Positions 1 through 8,188 of a stretch of 64,000 bases of DNA are shown here, in pieces (within the stretch, counting starts at the first letter, position 1; every line of letters starts with the position of its first letter). Under the pieces are notes generated by a model. The model searched no databases. It saw only the letters and a list, made by a program, of their open reading frames with translations, and was not told the origin of the DNA. Source of the stretch: Proteobacteria bacterium UBA981 (GTDB lineage Bacteria; Pseudomonadota; Gammaproteobacteria; Ga0077536); contig DBBP01000006.1 in assembly GCA_002292285.1 (NCBI GenBank), forward strand, positions 1-64,000. The letters run 5' to 3'. The position numbers were made by a program, and so were the translations under genes.

Positions 1-16
1 CTTATTCAGAAGTTCC

Positions 17-1108
17 CTAGTGTGGTGTCCCCCCAATAAGTTTCGAAATTCTGGCGAGCTTTTGCAAGATGGAACCAGCGGTAGCCGTCCAGATAAACGG
101 GGTTGAATGCTTGTTGTGTTGTTCGATGAACTGTTGGATTGGTGCGATCAGTTGTTTGACGGTTCGGAACGAACTTCGCTTGATAGCGCGCTGAGTGATG
201 AGACCGAACCAACGTTCGACCTGGTTGAGCCAGGACGAATAGGTGGGTGTGAAGTGCGGATGGAATCGAGGCCTGCGCGCAAACCAGGCGCGCACTTTAG
301 GATGCTTGTGAGTGGCGTAGTTATCCATCACGACGTGAATGTCGAGTTCGGCAGGTACATTGGCTTCGATGTGCCGGAGGAAGGCGAGGAACTCTTGATG
401 TCGGTGTCGGGTTTTGCACTGACCGATGACGGTCCCTGTCGCGACATCGAGCGCGGCGAACAGCGTTGTCGTGCCGTGCCGGAAATAATCATGCGTGACG
501 CCTTCAACATAACCAAGCCCCATGGGCAAGATCGGCTGACAACGCTCTAAAGCCTGAATTTGGGTTTTTTCATCGACACAGAGAACCAGGGCATTATCCG
601 GGGGATTCAGATATAGACCGACGATGTCGCGAACCTTCTCGACAAAGAATGGGTCGGTCGACAAGGTAAATCCCCGCGTTCGGTGGGGCTGGACGCCAAA
701 CAGCTTCAGGTAGCGGTGAACGGTACTTTTGGAAATATTGGTTTCATCGGCGAGGTCACGTACCGTCCAGTGTGTCGCGTCGCGAGGGCGTTGCTCCAGC
801 GCGGTACTCAATAGTCGAGCGATGTCATCATCGTTATAGGTACGACAGCGATATCCCGGGGGGAGGTCGTAGAGTCCTTCAATCCCATCAGCGCAATAGC
901 GCCGACACCAATTGGCAACCGTGGGATGGGAGACGTCGAGTTTGGCACAGACGTCGCTATTGCTCATCCCGTCTGCGACCCTGAGGACGATCTTCGCGCG
1001 TCTGGCCAGCGCGTGAGGCAGGCTGCGTGAACGCGCGAAGCTTTCCAGTTGCGCGCGCTCGTTGTCATTCAATTGTATGGAATAGGATCGGGGTCGACCG
1101 GCAGTCAT
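17..1108 (-). CDS. IS630-family transposase
   Basis: A 363-residue DDE transposase that would cut and paste the surrounding element at TA sites. The first ~135 residues hold helix-turn-helix segments (around 49-75 and 115-135) for binding the ends. The catalytic core shows D179 (in CVDEK), D262 (in VMDNYATHK) and E298 (in NQVERW), the family triad with typical spacing between the last two acidic residues. An AGGAG ribosome site lies about 8 bases before the ATG. The reading frame runs through the inverted repeat, and its TAG stop is completed by the target-site TA plus one flanking base outside the element. It is full length, with no frameshift seen. Confidence 0.92.
   Translation of the reverse strand: MTAGRPRSYSIQLNDNERAQLESFARSRSLPHALARRAKIVLRVADGMSNSDVCAKLDVSHPTVANWCRRYCADGIEGLYDLPPGYRCRTYNDDDIARLLSTALEQRPRDATHWTVRDLADETNISKSTVHRYLKLFGVQPHRTRGFTLSTDPFFVEKVRDIVGLYLNPPDNALVLCVDEKTQIQALERCQPILPMGLGYVEGVTHDYFRHGTTTLFAALDVATGTVIGQCKTRHRHQEFLAFLRHIEANVPAELDIHVVMDNYATHKHPKVRAWFARRPRFHPHFTPTYSSWLNQVERWFGLITQRAIKRSSFRTVKQLIAPIQQFIEQHNKHSTPFIWTATAGSILQKLARISKLIGGTPH
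20..31. repeat. IS630 left terminal inverted repeat
   Basis: Twelve bases identical to the reverse complement of 1171-1182. The repeat also encodes the last four residues of the transposase. Confidence 0.85.
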
Positions 1109-1170
1109 CGGCTAGCTCCTGTGCGATAGGGTAACCGATCCGATCTTCAATAATTAAGGAAGTTCCCCGT

Positions 1171-1182
1171 GGGACACCACAC
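1171..1182. repeat. IS630 right terminal inverted repeat
   Basis: Inverted copy of 20-31, followed directly by the duplicated TA target dinucleotide at 1183-1184. Confidence 0.85.
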
Positions 1183-1424
1183 TAGTCTCCCCTCGCAAAA
1201 TCAATCATCCAATCAGCGGATAAGACCCGGGAGACTATGAGGCGATAGCCATGCCGTCAAGATGTTCCTGGCAGCATAGCGTGATGGTCAGTACCCACCC
1301 GACCTGATCTCCGGCAGCGCACATCCGGGTGTCGGTTCAAGCACGCTGCGTGGTCCATGGCACGGTATCGAACCCGGCAATCCCGGATTCGTTTGTGCCG
1401 CTGTGATTTTTTTCGCCGAATCCT

Positions 1425-1886
1425 TTGCCCAGACAGCACTTTTTGCTATCTTTTCAGGACGCTAATTATTACGTTCGCTATGCAACACGGAGTCTGCTAG
1501 GGCATGTCTCAGCGCACCCCACCCAGATTGTTCCCTCCCGCCGTGAGAATTCTCGTTTGACCTGCTGCATCATCGCGCTCGCGCTGGCCTGGCAATTAAT
1601 CGCGGGCTGGCGCTGGCTGAAACAACGCTTGGGCATCGCAAGCCCGGCGCGCACGTCGCCGCGAACATTCGGTGTCATGGCTGCGAACGTGGTTGATGTT
1701 TTTCGCCACCCGGTCTGGCAGGTCACGCTGCTGGCCGTGGTTGCGCTCGAGGCCGGCGCTGCCGGCACCTATATTTATGAACACCGGTTTCACATCAATA
1801 ATGAAGTGCAGGCGCTTGTTTTCAATGCCTCGGGATTCGCGTTCGACATGTGTCGCGACCTCGGCATCGTTCAGGGAGATAGCTGA
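1425..1886 (+). CDS. small two-helix membrane protein, unknown function
   Basis: I do not recognise this protein. The open frame is 153 codons from a TTG, but the true start is uncertain and the first ~45 residues look unlike protein. The rest carries two hydrophobic segments, at about 47-63 and 98-116 of the longest frame, separated by a basic linker. A short polar tail ends about 44 bases before the linalool dehydratase/isomerase-domain gene on the same strand. With no promoter or terminator visible between them, the two genes are probably co-transcribed, and a membrane partnership is possible. That is inference from position. Codon use is GC-rich at third positions, which favours a real gene. 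Confidence 0.5.
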   Translation: MPRQHFLLSFQDANYYVRYATRSLLGHVSAHPTQIVPSRRENSRLTCCIIALALAWQLIAGWRWLKQRLGIASPARTSPRTFGVMAANVVDVFRHPVWQVTLLAVVALEAGAAGTYIYEHRFHINNEVQALVFNASGFAFDMCRDLGIVQGDS

Positions 1887-1930
1887 CCGGGCGACCCGGT
1901 AATACGTTATCCAAGGGGAGAAAGAAAAAA

Positions 1931-3874
1931 ATGTCAGTTATAGAAAGTGACGTACTGGGCAGTTTTTCGCGATCCGTAGAACGCTCGGTAGAGGGCCCGG
2001 TCACGGCGGCGCGCAGACGGCGCAATCTCAAGGTGTACTTCACGCTCGTGGCGCTGGGCCTCATACCCGGTCTTACCGGCATGAGTGCTGGACTGCAGGC
2101 CTTCGGACTCGGTTTGTTATTGCCGGGTGCGGGTTTTATCGCGCACGGTGCAGGCGGACTGTTGATCCTGGGCGGCGTGCTTGGACTGTTCTGGCTATCC
2201 TGCATCGCCTGGTTTTGGGCCGGCATGGTCGTCGCGCCGGTTGGCGTTTGGCTGGGCGCAGCCCTGGTTGCCGGCGCCACCGCCGGTGCCACAGCGTGGC
2301 CGCCTGCGATGTTCCTGGCACCACTGGCCGCCGTGCTCGTGTTTGGTGGTCTTCATTTTCGCTCAGCCCAACGACAGGCGCGCGACCGGGCTATTTTCGA
2401 GCAGCGCAAAACCTATTACCAGGAATCTCGTGATGCCGTCGAACAGCGAGTACAGGAGGAGCCCGTCACCGCGGAGCGTGAATTAACTCTCGACCAGCTC
2501 AAATCCATGCGCTGGGTATTCGACCGCGCACTACAGCCGATAGGCGAATATGAAGGCTATACGATCATCGATCAGTTCCAGCCTGCGGCGCTGCGCTACC
2601 AGATCAATCACTTCGGCTATGCGCTTTCATTAATGCAGCGGCATTACACGCCGAGCTTCAGCGGCTACCTTGGCCAGGCGCAACGAAATTTGATCGAAAC
2701 CACGCTCGACCCCAAAGTATGGAGCTACTGGGTGCTTGAATCGATGTGGGGTCATCTGAACTTCAGCGATTTCGATCCCTGCGCCAAAGACAACGTGATG
2801 CTGACCGGTTATTTCGGTATGCAGGTCAATGCCTACATGCTCGCCAGCGGTGACCGGCGCTATGGCGAACCCGGCAGCCTCACGTTCCGCTTGAACGAGC
2901 GCACGGCTTACGAACACGATTCGCACACGATTGCCAAATCAGTACTGGACAATTTCGAGCGTTCGGATTTTTGCCTCTACCCGTGCGAGCCAAACTGGAT
3001 CTATCCGGTTTGTAACATGTACGGCATGGCCTCGCTGGCCTCGCACGACGCGGTGTTCAGCGGCAACGATGTCGCAAGTGTGTTGCCGAACTGGATGACG
3101 CAGCTGCAAACTGAATTCTCTGACGAGAAAGGCTCGCTTGTTGGCCTGCGCTCTTACTGGACCGGGCATGCCATCTCCATATTCAACGGCGAAGCCGGGT
3201 TCGCATTTTTCGCCAACGTATTTTCGCCGGAATTGGCACGCCGCCTGTGGGCGATTGGCCGCGCTGAACTCGGTGCCTGCGTGGTCGACGACGGTCAGGG
3301 CAATCCACGCATCACCATCCCGCGCGAAGCAATGGCCCTGATCGACACCATCGATGTGGGCAACTATCGCCCCGGCATGGCCTTCGTATACGACGCCATT
3401 GCGATTTGCGGGCGCGAATTTGGCGACACTGAAATTGCCGAAGCAGCCGAGCGCTCACTCGATCAGGACTGCGGTCGCGTAGAAAACCATGGTGTCGTTC
3501 ATTACGCAGGGGCGTCCGGAATGGCCAATGGCTGGGCCGCGCGGGCGAAGATTTCGCGCACCGGCGATTTCCGTAATACGTTTATTTCGCCGCCGCCTGA
3601 TTCAGTTGCACGAGGTCCGCAACTGACTGAGGCCAGTTATCCTGATGTGCTCGTCGCCAAAGCTTACAGCCACGGCGATGATCTCGAGTTGGTCCTTTAT
3701 CCCGGTCGCCAAAGTGGATCGCAATCCTTGACCGTTGAACGCCTGGAGCCTGGGCGTGGGTACACTGTTGAGGGCAACGATCAGGGTATTCTTTTTACCG
3801 CCGACGCCGGCGGTACCGCAAAGATTGAGATCAGGCTCGACGGTCGCACTGTTGCGCACATCAGGCCTCAATAA
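1931..3874 (+). CDS. membrane-anchored linalool dehydratase/isomerase (Ldi)-domain protein
   Basis: 647 residues. Residues ~33-145 form four to five hydrophobic helices. A charged linker (~145-185) follows, then a globular domain (~185-610) resembling the alpha/alpha-barrel of linalool dehydratase/isomerase from Castellaniella defragrans. The key match is a CEP-x6-C segment, C352 and C361, with the same spacing as the catalytic cysteine pair of that enzyme. H329 and H332 lie shortly before it, and an aromatic, aspartate-rich segment lies near 205-225. The known enzyme hydrates and isomerises a monoterpene in the periplasm and has no such membrane region. The substrate here is unknown; a terpenoid or other hydrophobic alcohol is a guess. 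An AAGGGGAG ribosome site (1913-1920) precedes the ATG by 10 bases. The gene lies 44 bases downstream of a small membrane protein. Confidence 0.75.
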   Translation: MSVIESDVLGSFSRSVERSVEGPVTAARRRRNLKVYFTLVALGLIPGLTGMSAGLQAFGLGLLLPGAGFIAHGAGGLLILGGVLGLFWLSCIAWFWAGMVVAPVGVWLGAALVAGATAGATAWPPAMFLAPLAAVLVFGGLHFRSAQRQARDRAIFEQRKTYYQESRDAVEQRVQEEPVTAERELTLDQLKSMRWVFDRALQPIGEYEGYTIIDQFQPAALRYQINHFGYALSLMQRHYTPSFSGYLGQAQRNLIETTLDPKVWSYWVLESMWGHLNFSDFDPCAKDNVMLTGYFGMQVNAYMLASGDRRYGEPGSLTFRLNERTAYEHDSHTIAKSVLDNFERSDFCLYPCEPNWIYPVCNMYGMASLASHDAVFSGNDVASVLPNWMTQLQTEFSDEKGSLVGLRSYWTGHAISIFNGEAGFAFFANVFSPELARRLWAIGRAELGACVVDDGQGNPRITIPREAMALIDTIDVGNYRPGMAFVYDAIAICGREFGDTEIAEAAERSLDQDCGRVENHGVVHYAGASGMANGWAARAKISRTGDFRNTFISPPPDSVARGPQLTEASYPDVLVAKAYSHGDDLELVLYPGRQSGSQSLTVERLEPGRGYTVEGNDQGILFTADAGGTAKIEIRLDGRTVAHIRPQ

Positions 3875-4132
3875 GCAGCACCGTAACCAAGGCCACAGGC
3901 CACCGCCAGAGTGGCGCGGCGCAACGCAGCGAAGGAACGCCGTGGCGCGCGCCAGCAGGGTGGCGTCTGGAACCCCGTCCGCCACTCTCGACGCGGTGGC
4001 TTGCGGTACCGTGAAAGTTTTGCGTGCCGCCTTATGCCGAACGCGACTCTGGTAATCCGCGCCACTCGACACAAGATCCGGGTAACGTGGGTTGGCGTCC
4101 CTCCCATGCGCCCGCGTGGACAGTGACCTGAA

Positions 4133-4774
4133 TCAATTTTCCAGCAACCCGTTACGCATGGCGATCAAGGTGAGTTCCGCCTGATTGCTGGCAGCGAGCT
4201 TCTGTTTGATGTTGTACAGATGCGTACCTACGGTGCGCGGGCTGAGAAACATCTCTTTGGCGATGTCGTTGACGGTCTGCCCTTGTGCCAGACGCATAAA
4301 CACCCTGAATTCTTTACCGGATAACACCTCAACGGGATTGCGGCCGCCGGTCAGTTGTTGCATGGCCAATTGCTGCGCCACCTGTGCGTCCAGATAGGTC
4401 TTGCCCTGCGCAACCTGGCGAATCGCCTCGATCAACTCCTCCGCCGCGCTGCGTTTGGACAGATAGCCTGTGGCACCAGCCTTCAGCACCCGCTGGGGGT
4501 GGATCGTGTCCTCATGTGCAGTCAATATCAGAATCCTGGCGCCGGGCTCATGCGCCAGCATGCGCACCAGGGCTTCGAGCCCGCCGATACCGGGCATCGA
4601 AATATCAAGTACGGTCACATCGGGGTGGTGTTCAGCGTGTTTTTTTATCGCATCTTCACCACTATCTGCTTCGGCGATGACCTTGATGTCTTCGGTCCCC
4701 TCGAGCAAAAGACGAAAACCCATACGTACCACCGCATGATCATCGACCAGCATCACGTTGATTGTGCCACTCAT
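4133..4774 (-). CDS. NarL/LuxR-family response regulator
   Basis: 213 residues. The receiver domain (1-~120) has the acidic pair D11/D12, phospho-acceptor D57 in LDISMPG, and a conserved lysine near 105. The C-terminal ~60 residues form a LuxR-type helix-turn-helix (LSGKEFRVFMRLAQG, then LSPRTVGTHLYNIKQKL). It would be phosphorylated by the adjacent kinase and bind DNA. Its ATG overlaps the kinase stop codon by four bases (4771-4774), so the two are translationally coupled with the kinase first. The domain layout is like UvrY/GacA, but the kinase partner is not BarA-like. Target genes cannot be read from the sequence. Confidence 0.92.
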   Translation of the reverse strand: MSGTINVMLVDDHAVVRMGFRLLLEGTEDIKVIAEADSGEDAIKKHAEHHPDVTVLDISMPGIGGLEALVRMLAHEPGARILILTAHEDTIHPQRVLKAGATGYLSKRSAAEELIEAIRQVAQGKTYLDAQVAQQLAMQQLTGGRNPVEVLSGKEFRVFMRLAQGQTVNDIAKEMFLSPRTVGTHLYNIKQKLAASNQAELTLIAMRNGLLEN

Positions 4775-6114
4775 GTCAACGCTGCCGCCGGTTTAGTCTG
4801 GACTGGCAATCGCACGACAATACTAACGCCGGAGGGATGCTGGTCACTCACCGTCAGGCTGCCGTGCAAAGCACTCACGCGCTCGCGCATGCCGAGCACA
4901 CCATAATGCCCTTCGCGGGCCGTCACGTCGGCCGCCTTGCCAATGCCGTTGTCGCTGACTTCAAGTACCAGACAGTCGCCGGGCGACGCAGCGGCGCGGC
5001 TCACGCGGACCTCGGCCCGGGTTGCCTGAGCGTGACGCAGCACGTTGGTCAGGCATTCCTGCACGATGCGATACGCACTGATGCTCAGCTCGGCGCTTAT
5101 ATCGGTCAAAACGCTGTCCACCTGCAGGGAAATGACCAGTTCCGGATGACGTTCGGCGTGCGTGCCGACCAATTCACGCAGTGCATCCCCAAGCCCAAGA
5201 TTGTCCAGCGACAATGGGCGCAGCTCGCGGACCAAATCATGCATGGCGGTGTACATTTGTCCGGAGACATCAACGATAGTCTGCGCTCTTGAAGCCACTT
5301 CGGGATTGTCCTCCTGCGTACGCGTGACGATGGTTGTTGCGATGGTTCTTACCGCAGTGACGGCCTGCCCTAATTCGTCGTGCAGCTCGCGCGCCAGATT
5401 GCGGCGCTCTTCCTCGATATGATCCTGGATGATCTGGGTCAGTTCGCGATTCTGCTGCAACTGGTGTTCCGACCGTTCGGCTCGCTCACGCGCGGCGAAA
5501 CCATCTTCGACCGCCTGTGCCATACGGTTGAACGTTTCACTCACGACATTCAGCTCGCGCAGTTTGAACGGCGGCAAGCGGGTATGGAACTGCATATACT
5601 CCATCTGCTGCAAGCCCGCGACAATTTCCTTCACCGTACGCAGGGACCGACTCGCCAGCCAGAACACGGGCGCATTCACCGCGATCAACAGCAAGCCCAT
5701 CAACCACAGAATGCGGCGTAATTCGTCCCAGGAATCGAGGACCGCGCGCGACACGTGTGGGTGTATCACCAGGATACCGTCCGGCACCGCCATTCTGACC
5801 TTCGGCACGCTGGGGCTTACCAGACGGCTATACCACGCCGGCGCATCGCGCCCGGCCTTATAAGCGGACGGCGGCGAGTGATAAAGGAGCTTGCCCTCGC
5901 CATCGAATAATTCAATATCGTTGGCGCGTACGCGACCGAGGCGCTGCAGGAAGCTTGCGAGGTGCGCAGGAGATTGCTGGCCGTTCAGTTGCGACACAAT
6001 ACCAAGCAACTGGGCGCTGACTTTCGTCGCGGCCTCGACTTCCTCGTGGATCGATTTACGCGAGTCGGTGATCTGCAGGAAGACCCTAAATAACGGATCG
6101 CAAATCCTGATCAC
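4771..6114 (-). CDS. sensor histidine kinase (HisKA_3 type), N-terminus unusual
   Basis: 447 residues from a GTG. Residues ~15-130 form a small periplasmic-type sensor region. A membrane helix lies at ~134-153, a HAMP-like linker at ~155-212, the dimerisation/phospho-acceptor helix carries H245 (LARELHDELGQ), and a HATPase_c domain with DNGIGK follows. Kinases of this class usually begin with a membrane helix before the segment that reads SRKSIHEEVEAAT here. That helix is missing, only 14 unrelated residues precede it, and an in-frame TGA stands directly before the GTG. The 5' end may therefore have been replaced or truncated, perhaps with the insertion-sequence-like end at 6287-6342. Catalytic motifs are intact. 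It is the first gene of a two-gene operon with the response regulator. Confidence 0.85.
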   Translation of the reverse strand: MIRICDPLFRVFLQITDSRKSIHEEVEAATKVSAQLLGIVSQLNGQQSPAHLASFLQRLGRVRANDIELFDGEGKLLYHSPPSAYKAGRDAPAWYSRLVSPSVPKVRMAVPDGILVIHPHVSRAVLDSWDELRRILWLMGLLLIAVNAPVFWLASRSLRTVKEIVAGLQQMEYMQFHTRLPPFKLRELNVVSETFNRMAQAVEDGFAARERAERSEHQLQQNRELTQIIQDHIEEERRNLARELHDELGQAVTAVRTIATTIVTRTQEDNPEVASRAQTIVDVSGQMYTAMHDLVRELRPLSLDNLGLGDALRELVGTHAERHPELVISLQVDSVLTDISAELSISAYRIVQECLTNVLRHAQATRAEVRVSRAAASPGDCLVLEVSDNGIGKAADVTAREGHYGVLGMRERVSALHGSLTVSDQHPSGVSIVVRLPVQTKPAAALT

Positions 6115-6286
6115 TCATCGGTGATGACGTATCAACGCTGAGTGATGCCCGTGAAACGGTTGTGACTCGTTCATGAAGCAGGTTACCGCGCGCATCAAGC
6201 TGGGCATCGTCGTGTGACGATGATTTCGTGTCACCGTATCGTGAAGCTTCTTCCACAGTTTCTCGATATCATTGACCAAGGATGTT

Positions 6287-6342
6287 GATTTGCACCCAAA
6301 AGTGATCCAATCTTCTACGGGTCTGCATTTAGAAGTGATCCA
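6287..6342. repeat. imperfect direct repeat resembling an insertion-sequence (IS21-like) terminus
   Basis: Two 19-bp units, TGCACCCAAAAGTGATCCA at 6291-6309 and TGCATTTAGAAGTGATCCA at 6324-6342, match at 14 of 19 positions with a 33-base period. Tandem transposase-binding repeats of this general kind, often containing GTGATCC, are a feature I associate with termini of IS21-family elements. No transposase gene is present, so if the assignment is right this is a relic. It sits between the 3' end of tRNA-Gln and the unusual start of the histidine kinase. Confidence 0.4.
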
Positions 6343-6354
6343 CGTTATGAAGTT

Positions 6355-6428
6355 TGGCTGGGGGAGAGGGACTCGAACCCCCACTGGCGGAGTCAGAGTC
6401 CGCTGTCCTACCATTAGACGATCCCCCA
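6355..6428 (-). tRNA. tRNA-Gln (anticodon CTG)
   Basis: The reverse complement begins TGGGGGATC and ends with an encoded CCA. It folds as a 7-bp acceptor stem (TGGGGGA/TCCCCCA), a D arm with TAATGGTAGG, an anticodon stem GCGGA/TCCGC with loop CTCTGAC, and a T arm with GGTTCGAGTCC. The anticodon CTG reads CAG (Gln). It lies about 40 bases beyond the rpsI stop, on the same strand, so it may be co-transcribed with the ribosomal protein genes. Confidence 0.95.
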
Positions 6429-6469
6429 AAAGGGCGGGGCGTGTCCCGAAGTTAAGGCCAGCCCGTGGT

Positions 6470-6862
6470 TTAGCGCTTGCTGTACTGCGGACGCTTACGT
6501 GCTTTACGCAGGCCGACTTTCTTACGCTCAACTTCACGTGCATCGCGGGTGACGAAACCGGCGACTCGTAACGGACGACGTAAAGTCTCGTCGTATTCCA
6601 TCAGGGCGCGGGTAATGCCGTGGCGTATGGCGCCGGCCTGGCCGGTATTTCCGCCGCCAACAACGGTCACGTTGATGTCGAAAGACGCAGCCATGTCGAC
6701 TGTTTCCAGCGGCTGGCGAACGATCATGCGGCCTGTTTCGCGACCGAAATATTCGTCGACTGGACGGCCGTTGACGACGATATTGCCAGTGCCACGTTGC
6801 AGGAAGACGCGCGCCGCGGACGTTTTGCGGCGTCCGGTGCTGTAATGAATTTCAGCGGCCAT
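6470..6862 (-). CDS. rpsI: 30S ribosomal protein S9
   Basis: 130 residues, the usual length of S9. It opens with a GRRKTSAARVF stretch, has the central GGGNTGQAGAIRHGI segment, and ends in the basic tail RKARKRPQYSKR, whose final lysine-arginine reaches the P-site tRNA in the ribosome. It starts three bases after the rplM stop, forming the standard rplM-rpsI operon. Confidence 0.98.
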   Translation of the reverse strand: MAAEIHYSTGRRKTSAARVFLQRGTGNIVVNGRPVDEYFGRETGRMIVRQPLETVDMAASFDINVTVVGGGNTGQAGAIRHGITRALMEYDETLRRPLRVAGFVTRDAREVERKKVGLRKARKRPQYSKR

Positions 6863-6865
6863 GAA

Positions 6866-7294
6866 TTAGAGTTCCAGTTGAATCGGTTGTTGCGCTGCGT
6901 GGTTATGCTCTGCGCCGGTATAAATTTTGAGTTTGCGATACATCGCGCGGCCTAGCGGGCCTTTCGGCAGCATGCCTTTCACGGCGCGCTCGATAATGGT
7001 GTTCGGTGACTTGGCTTGCAACTTGTCGAAAGGGATTTGTTTTAGCCCACCGATGAAGCCCGAGTGGCGATAGTAAATTTTGTCGGTGGTCTTGTTGCCG
7101 GTCACGCGGACTTTTTCGGCGTTAATAACGACAATGTAGTCACCAACGTCCATGTGCGGGGTATATTCGGCTTTATGCTTGCCGCGTAGCCGCCGCGCGA
7201 TTTCAGTCGCCATCCGGCCAAGCACCTTGTCGGTGGCGTCAACAACGTACCAATCGCGTTTGATTGTGGACGGTGTCGCAGTGTAAGTTTTCAT
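6866..7294 (-). CDS. rplM: 50S ribosomal protein L13
   Basis: 142 residues, the same length as E. coli L13. It has the early WYVVDATDKVLGRMAT segment, the HMDVGDYIVVINAEK core and the GMLPKGPLGRAMYRKL motif. It is the first gene of the rplM-rpsI operon, driven by the promoter at 7330-7358. L13 is an early assembly protein of the large subunit. Nothing unusual is seen. Confidence 0.98.
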   Translation of the reverse strand: MKTYTATPSTIKRDWYVVDATDKVLGRMATEIARRLRGKHKAEYTPHMDVGDYIVVINAEKVRVTGNKTTDKIYYRHSGFIGGLKQIPFDKLQAKSPNTIIERAVKGMLPKGPLGRAMYRKLKIYTGAEHNHAAQQPIQLEL

Positions 7295-7329
7295 GACTTG
7301 GCTTCAGACCGCTGGAAAAAAGAGGCACA

Positions 7330-7358
7330 ATGGTACGGATAGTGACCTTGGGTGTCAA
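7330..7358 (-). promoter_or_regulatory. sigma-70 promoter of rplM-rpsI
   Basis: On the minus strand a perfect -35 TTGACA (7358-7353) is separated by 17 bases from a -10 TACCAT (7335-7330). It points into rplM, about 36 bases from its start codon. Confidence 0.7.
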
Positions 7359-7421
7359 TGCAAAACGCTGTATTTGCGCCAGATTTTGCTGCAATGATGT
7401 CCGATTCCCGGAGCCCTGCTA

Positions 7422-8072
7422 ATGCCTGATTTTGAGCGCAAATCTTCGTTTGCCGACGTGCTGATTAAACGCTGTGACAGGGTCCTGCGCGCGGCGAGCG
7501 GTCTCCGTCCTCCTCTGCAGCGCGAATATCCTGCTGCGGGCGTTGCGGGAATTGTGCTCGACGAGAAGCAAAGACGCCACGCCGGGGCTCTGATGCGGGT
7601 CAACCACAGTGGTGAAATCAGCGCTCAGGCGCTCTACGTCGGCCAGGCGCTGTTTGCCCGTAACAGCGCGACCCAGGAACGGCTGGCGAGGGCTGCGGGC
7701 GAAGAAACCGACCATCTTTATTGGTGCGAACGCCGACTCCACGACCTGGAATCGCGTCCCAGCGTGCTTAATCCCGTGTGGTTTGGCGGCGCGTTGGCGA
7801 TTGGTACGCTGGCTTCGCTGTGTGGCGACCGCTGGAGTCTTGGCTTCGTGGAGGAAACCGAGAAACAAGTCGTCCGGCACTTGCAAAGCCATCTTGAGGC
7901 GTTGCCTTATGCGGACGCGCCGAGTCGCGCGGTCGTTAGTGCCATGTGTGACGACGAGGCTCGCCATGCCGCGGATGCTGCTGCGGATGGCGCCCGCCGT
8001 CTGCCACAATGGGTGCGGGGTCTGATGACTGTACAAGCGCGCGTCATGACCCGTCTGGCCTACTGGGTTTAA
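7422..8072 (+). CDS. coq7: 2-polyprenyl-3-methyl-6-methoxy-1,4-benzoquinone monooxygenase
   Basis: 216 residues. Coq7 is a membrane-associated di-iron enzyme that hydroxylates C-6 of demethoxyubiquinone, the penultimate ring modification in ubiquinone synthesis. The ferritin-like four-helix metal site is visible: E65 (NHSGEISA), E95 and H98 (EETDH), a glutamate at 144/147 (VEETEKQ), and E179 with H182 (DDEARHA). It replaces the flavin enzyme UbiF used by E. coli. It is divergent from rplM with about 130 bases between them and is apparently monocistronic. Confidence 0.95.
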   Translation: MPDFERKSSFADVLIKRCDRVLRAASGLRPPLQREYPAAGVAGIVLDEKQRRHAGALMRVNHSGEISAQALYVGQALFARNSATQERLARAAGEETDHLYWCERRLHDLESRPSVLNPVWFGGALAIGTLASLCGDRWSLGFVEETEKQVVRHLQSHLEALPYADAPSRAVVSAMCDDEARHAADAAADGARRLPQWVRGLMTVQARVMTRLAYWV

Positions 8073-8188
8073 GCGGGTCGGCACTACCGCCGCTAGCCAG
8101 TGAGCCGCGCCACATCGAATGACATGACGACTAGGTGTCCGACTTTGCGTCGTGGGGCCGAGTTGTGAACTATGGAGACAGCCACCCG

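Larger units (their letters stand above)
20..1182 (-). mobile_element. IS630-family insertion sequence, apparently complete
   Basis: The element is bounded by a perfect 12-bp inverted repeat, GTGTGGTGTCCC at 20-31 and its complement at 1171-1182. Each end is flanked directly by TA (18-19 and 1183-1184), which matches the TA target duplication known for the IS630/Tc1/mariner superfamily. It encodes one DDE transposase in the reverse orientation filling nearly its whole length. Both ends and the catalytic residues are intact, so the copy may still be mobile. The left chromosomal flank is only 17 bp long in this window, so the interrupted locus cannot be identified. Confidence 0.88.

Noticed and set aside
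1..17. Left flank AAGTTCCC resembling sequence inside the right end of the IS630 element
   Set aside because: Only eight to nine contiguous bases match and the surrounding bases differ; the flank is too short to argue for nested copies.
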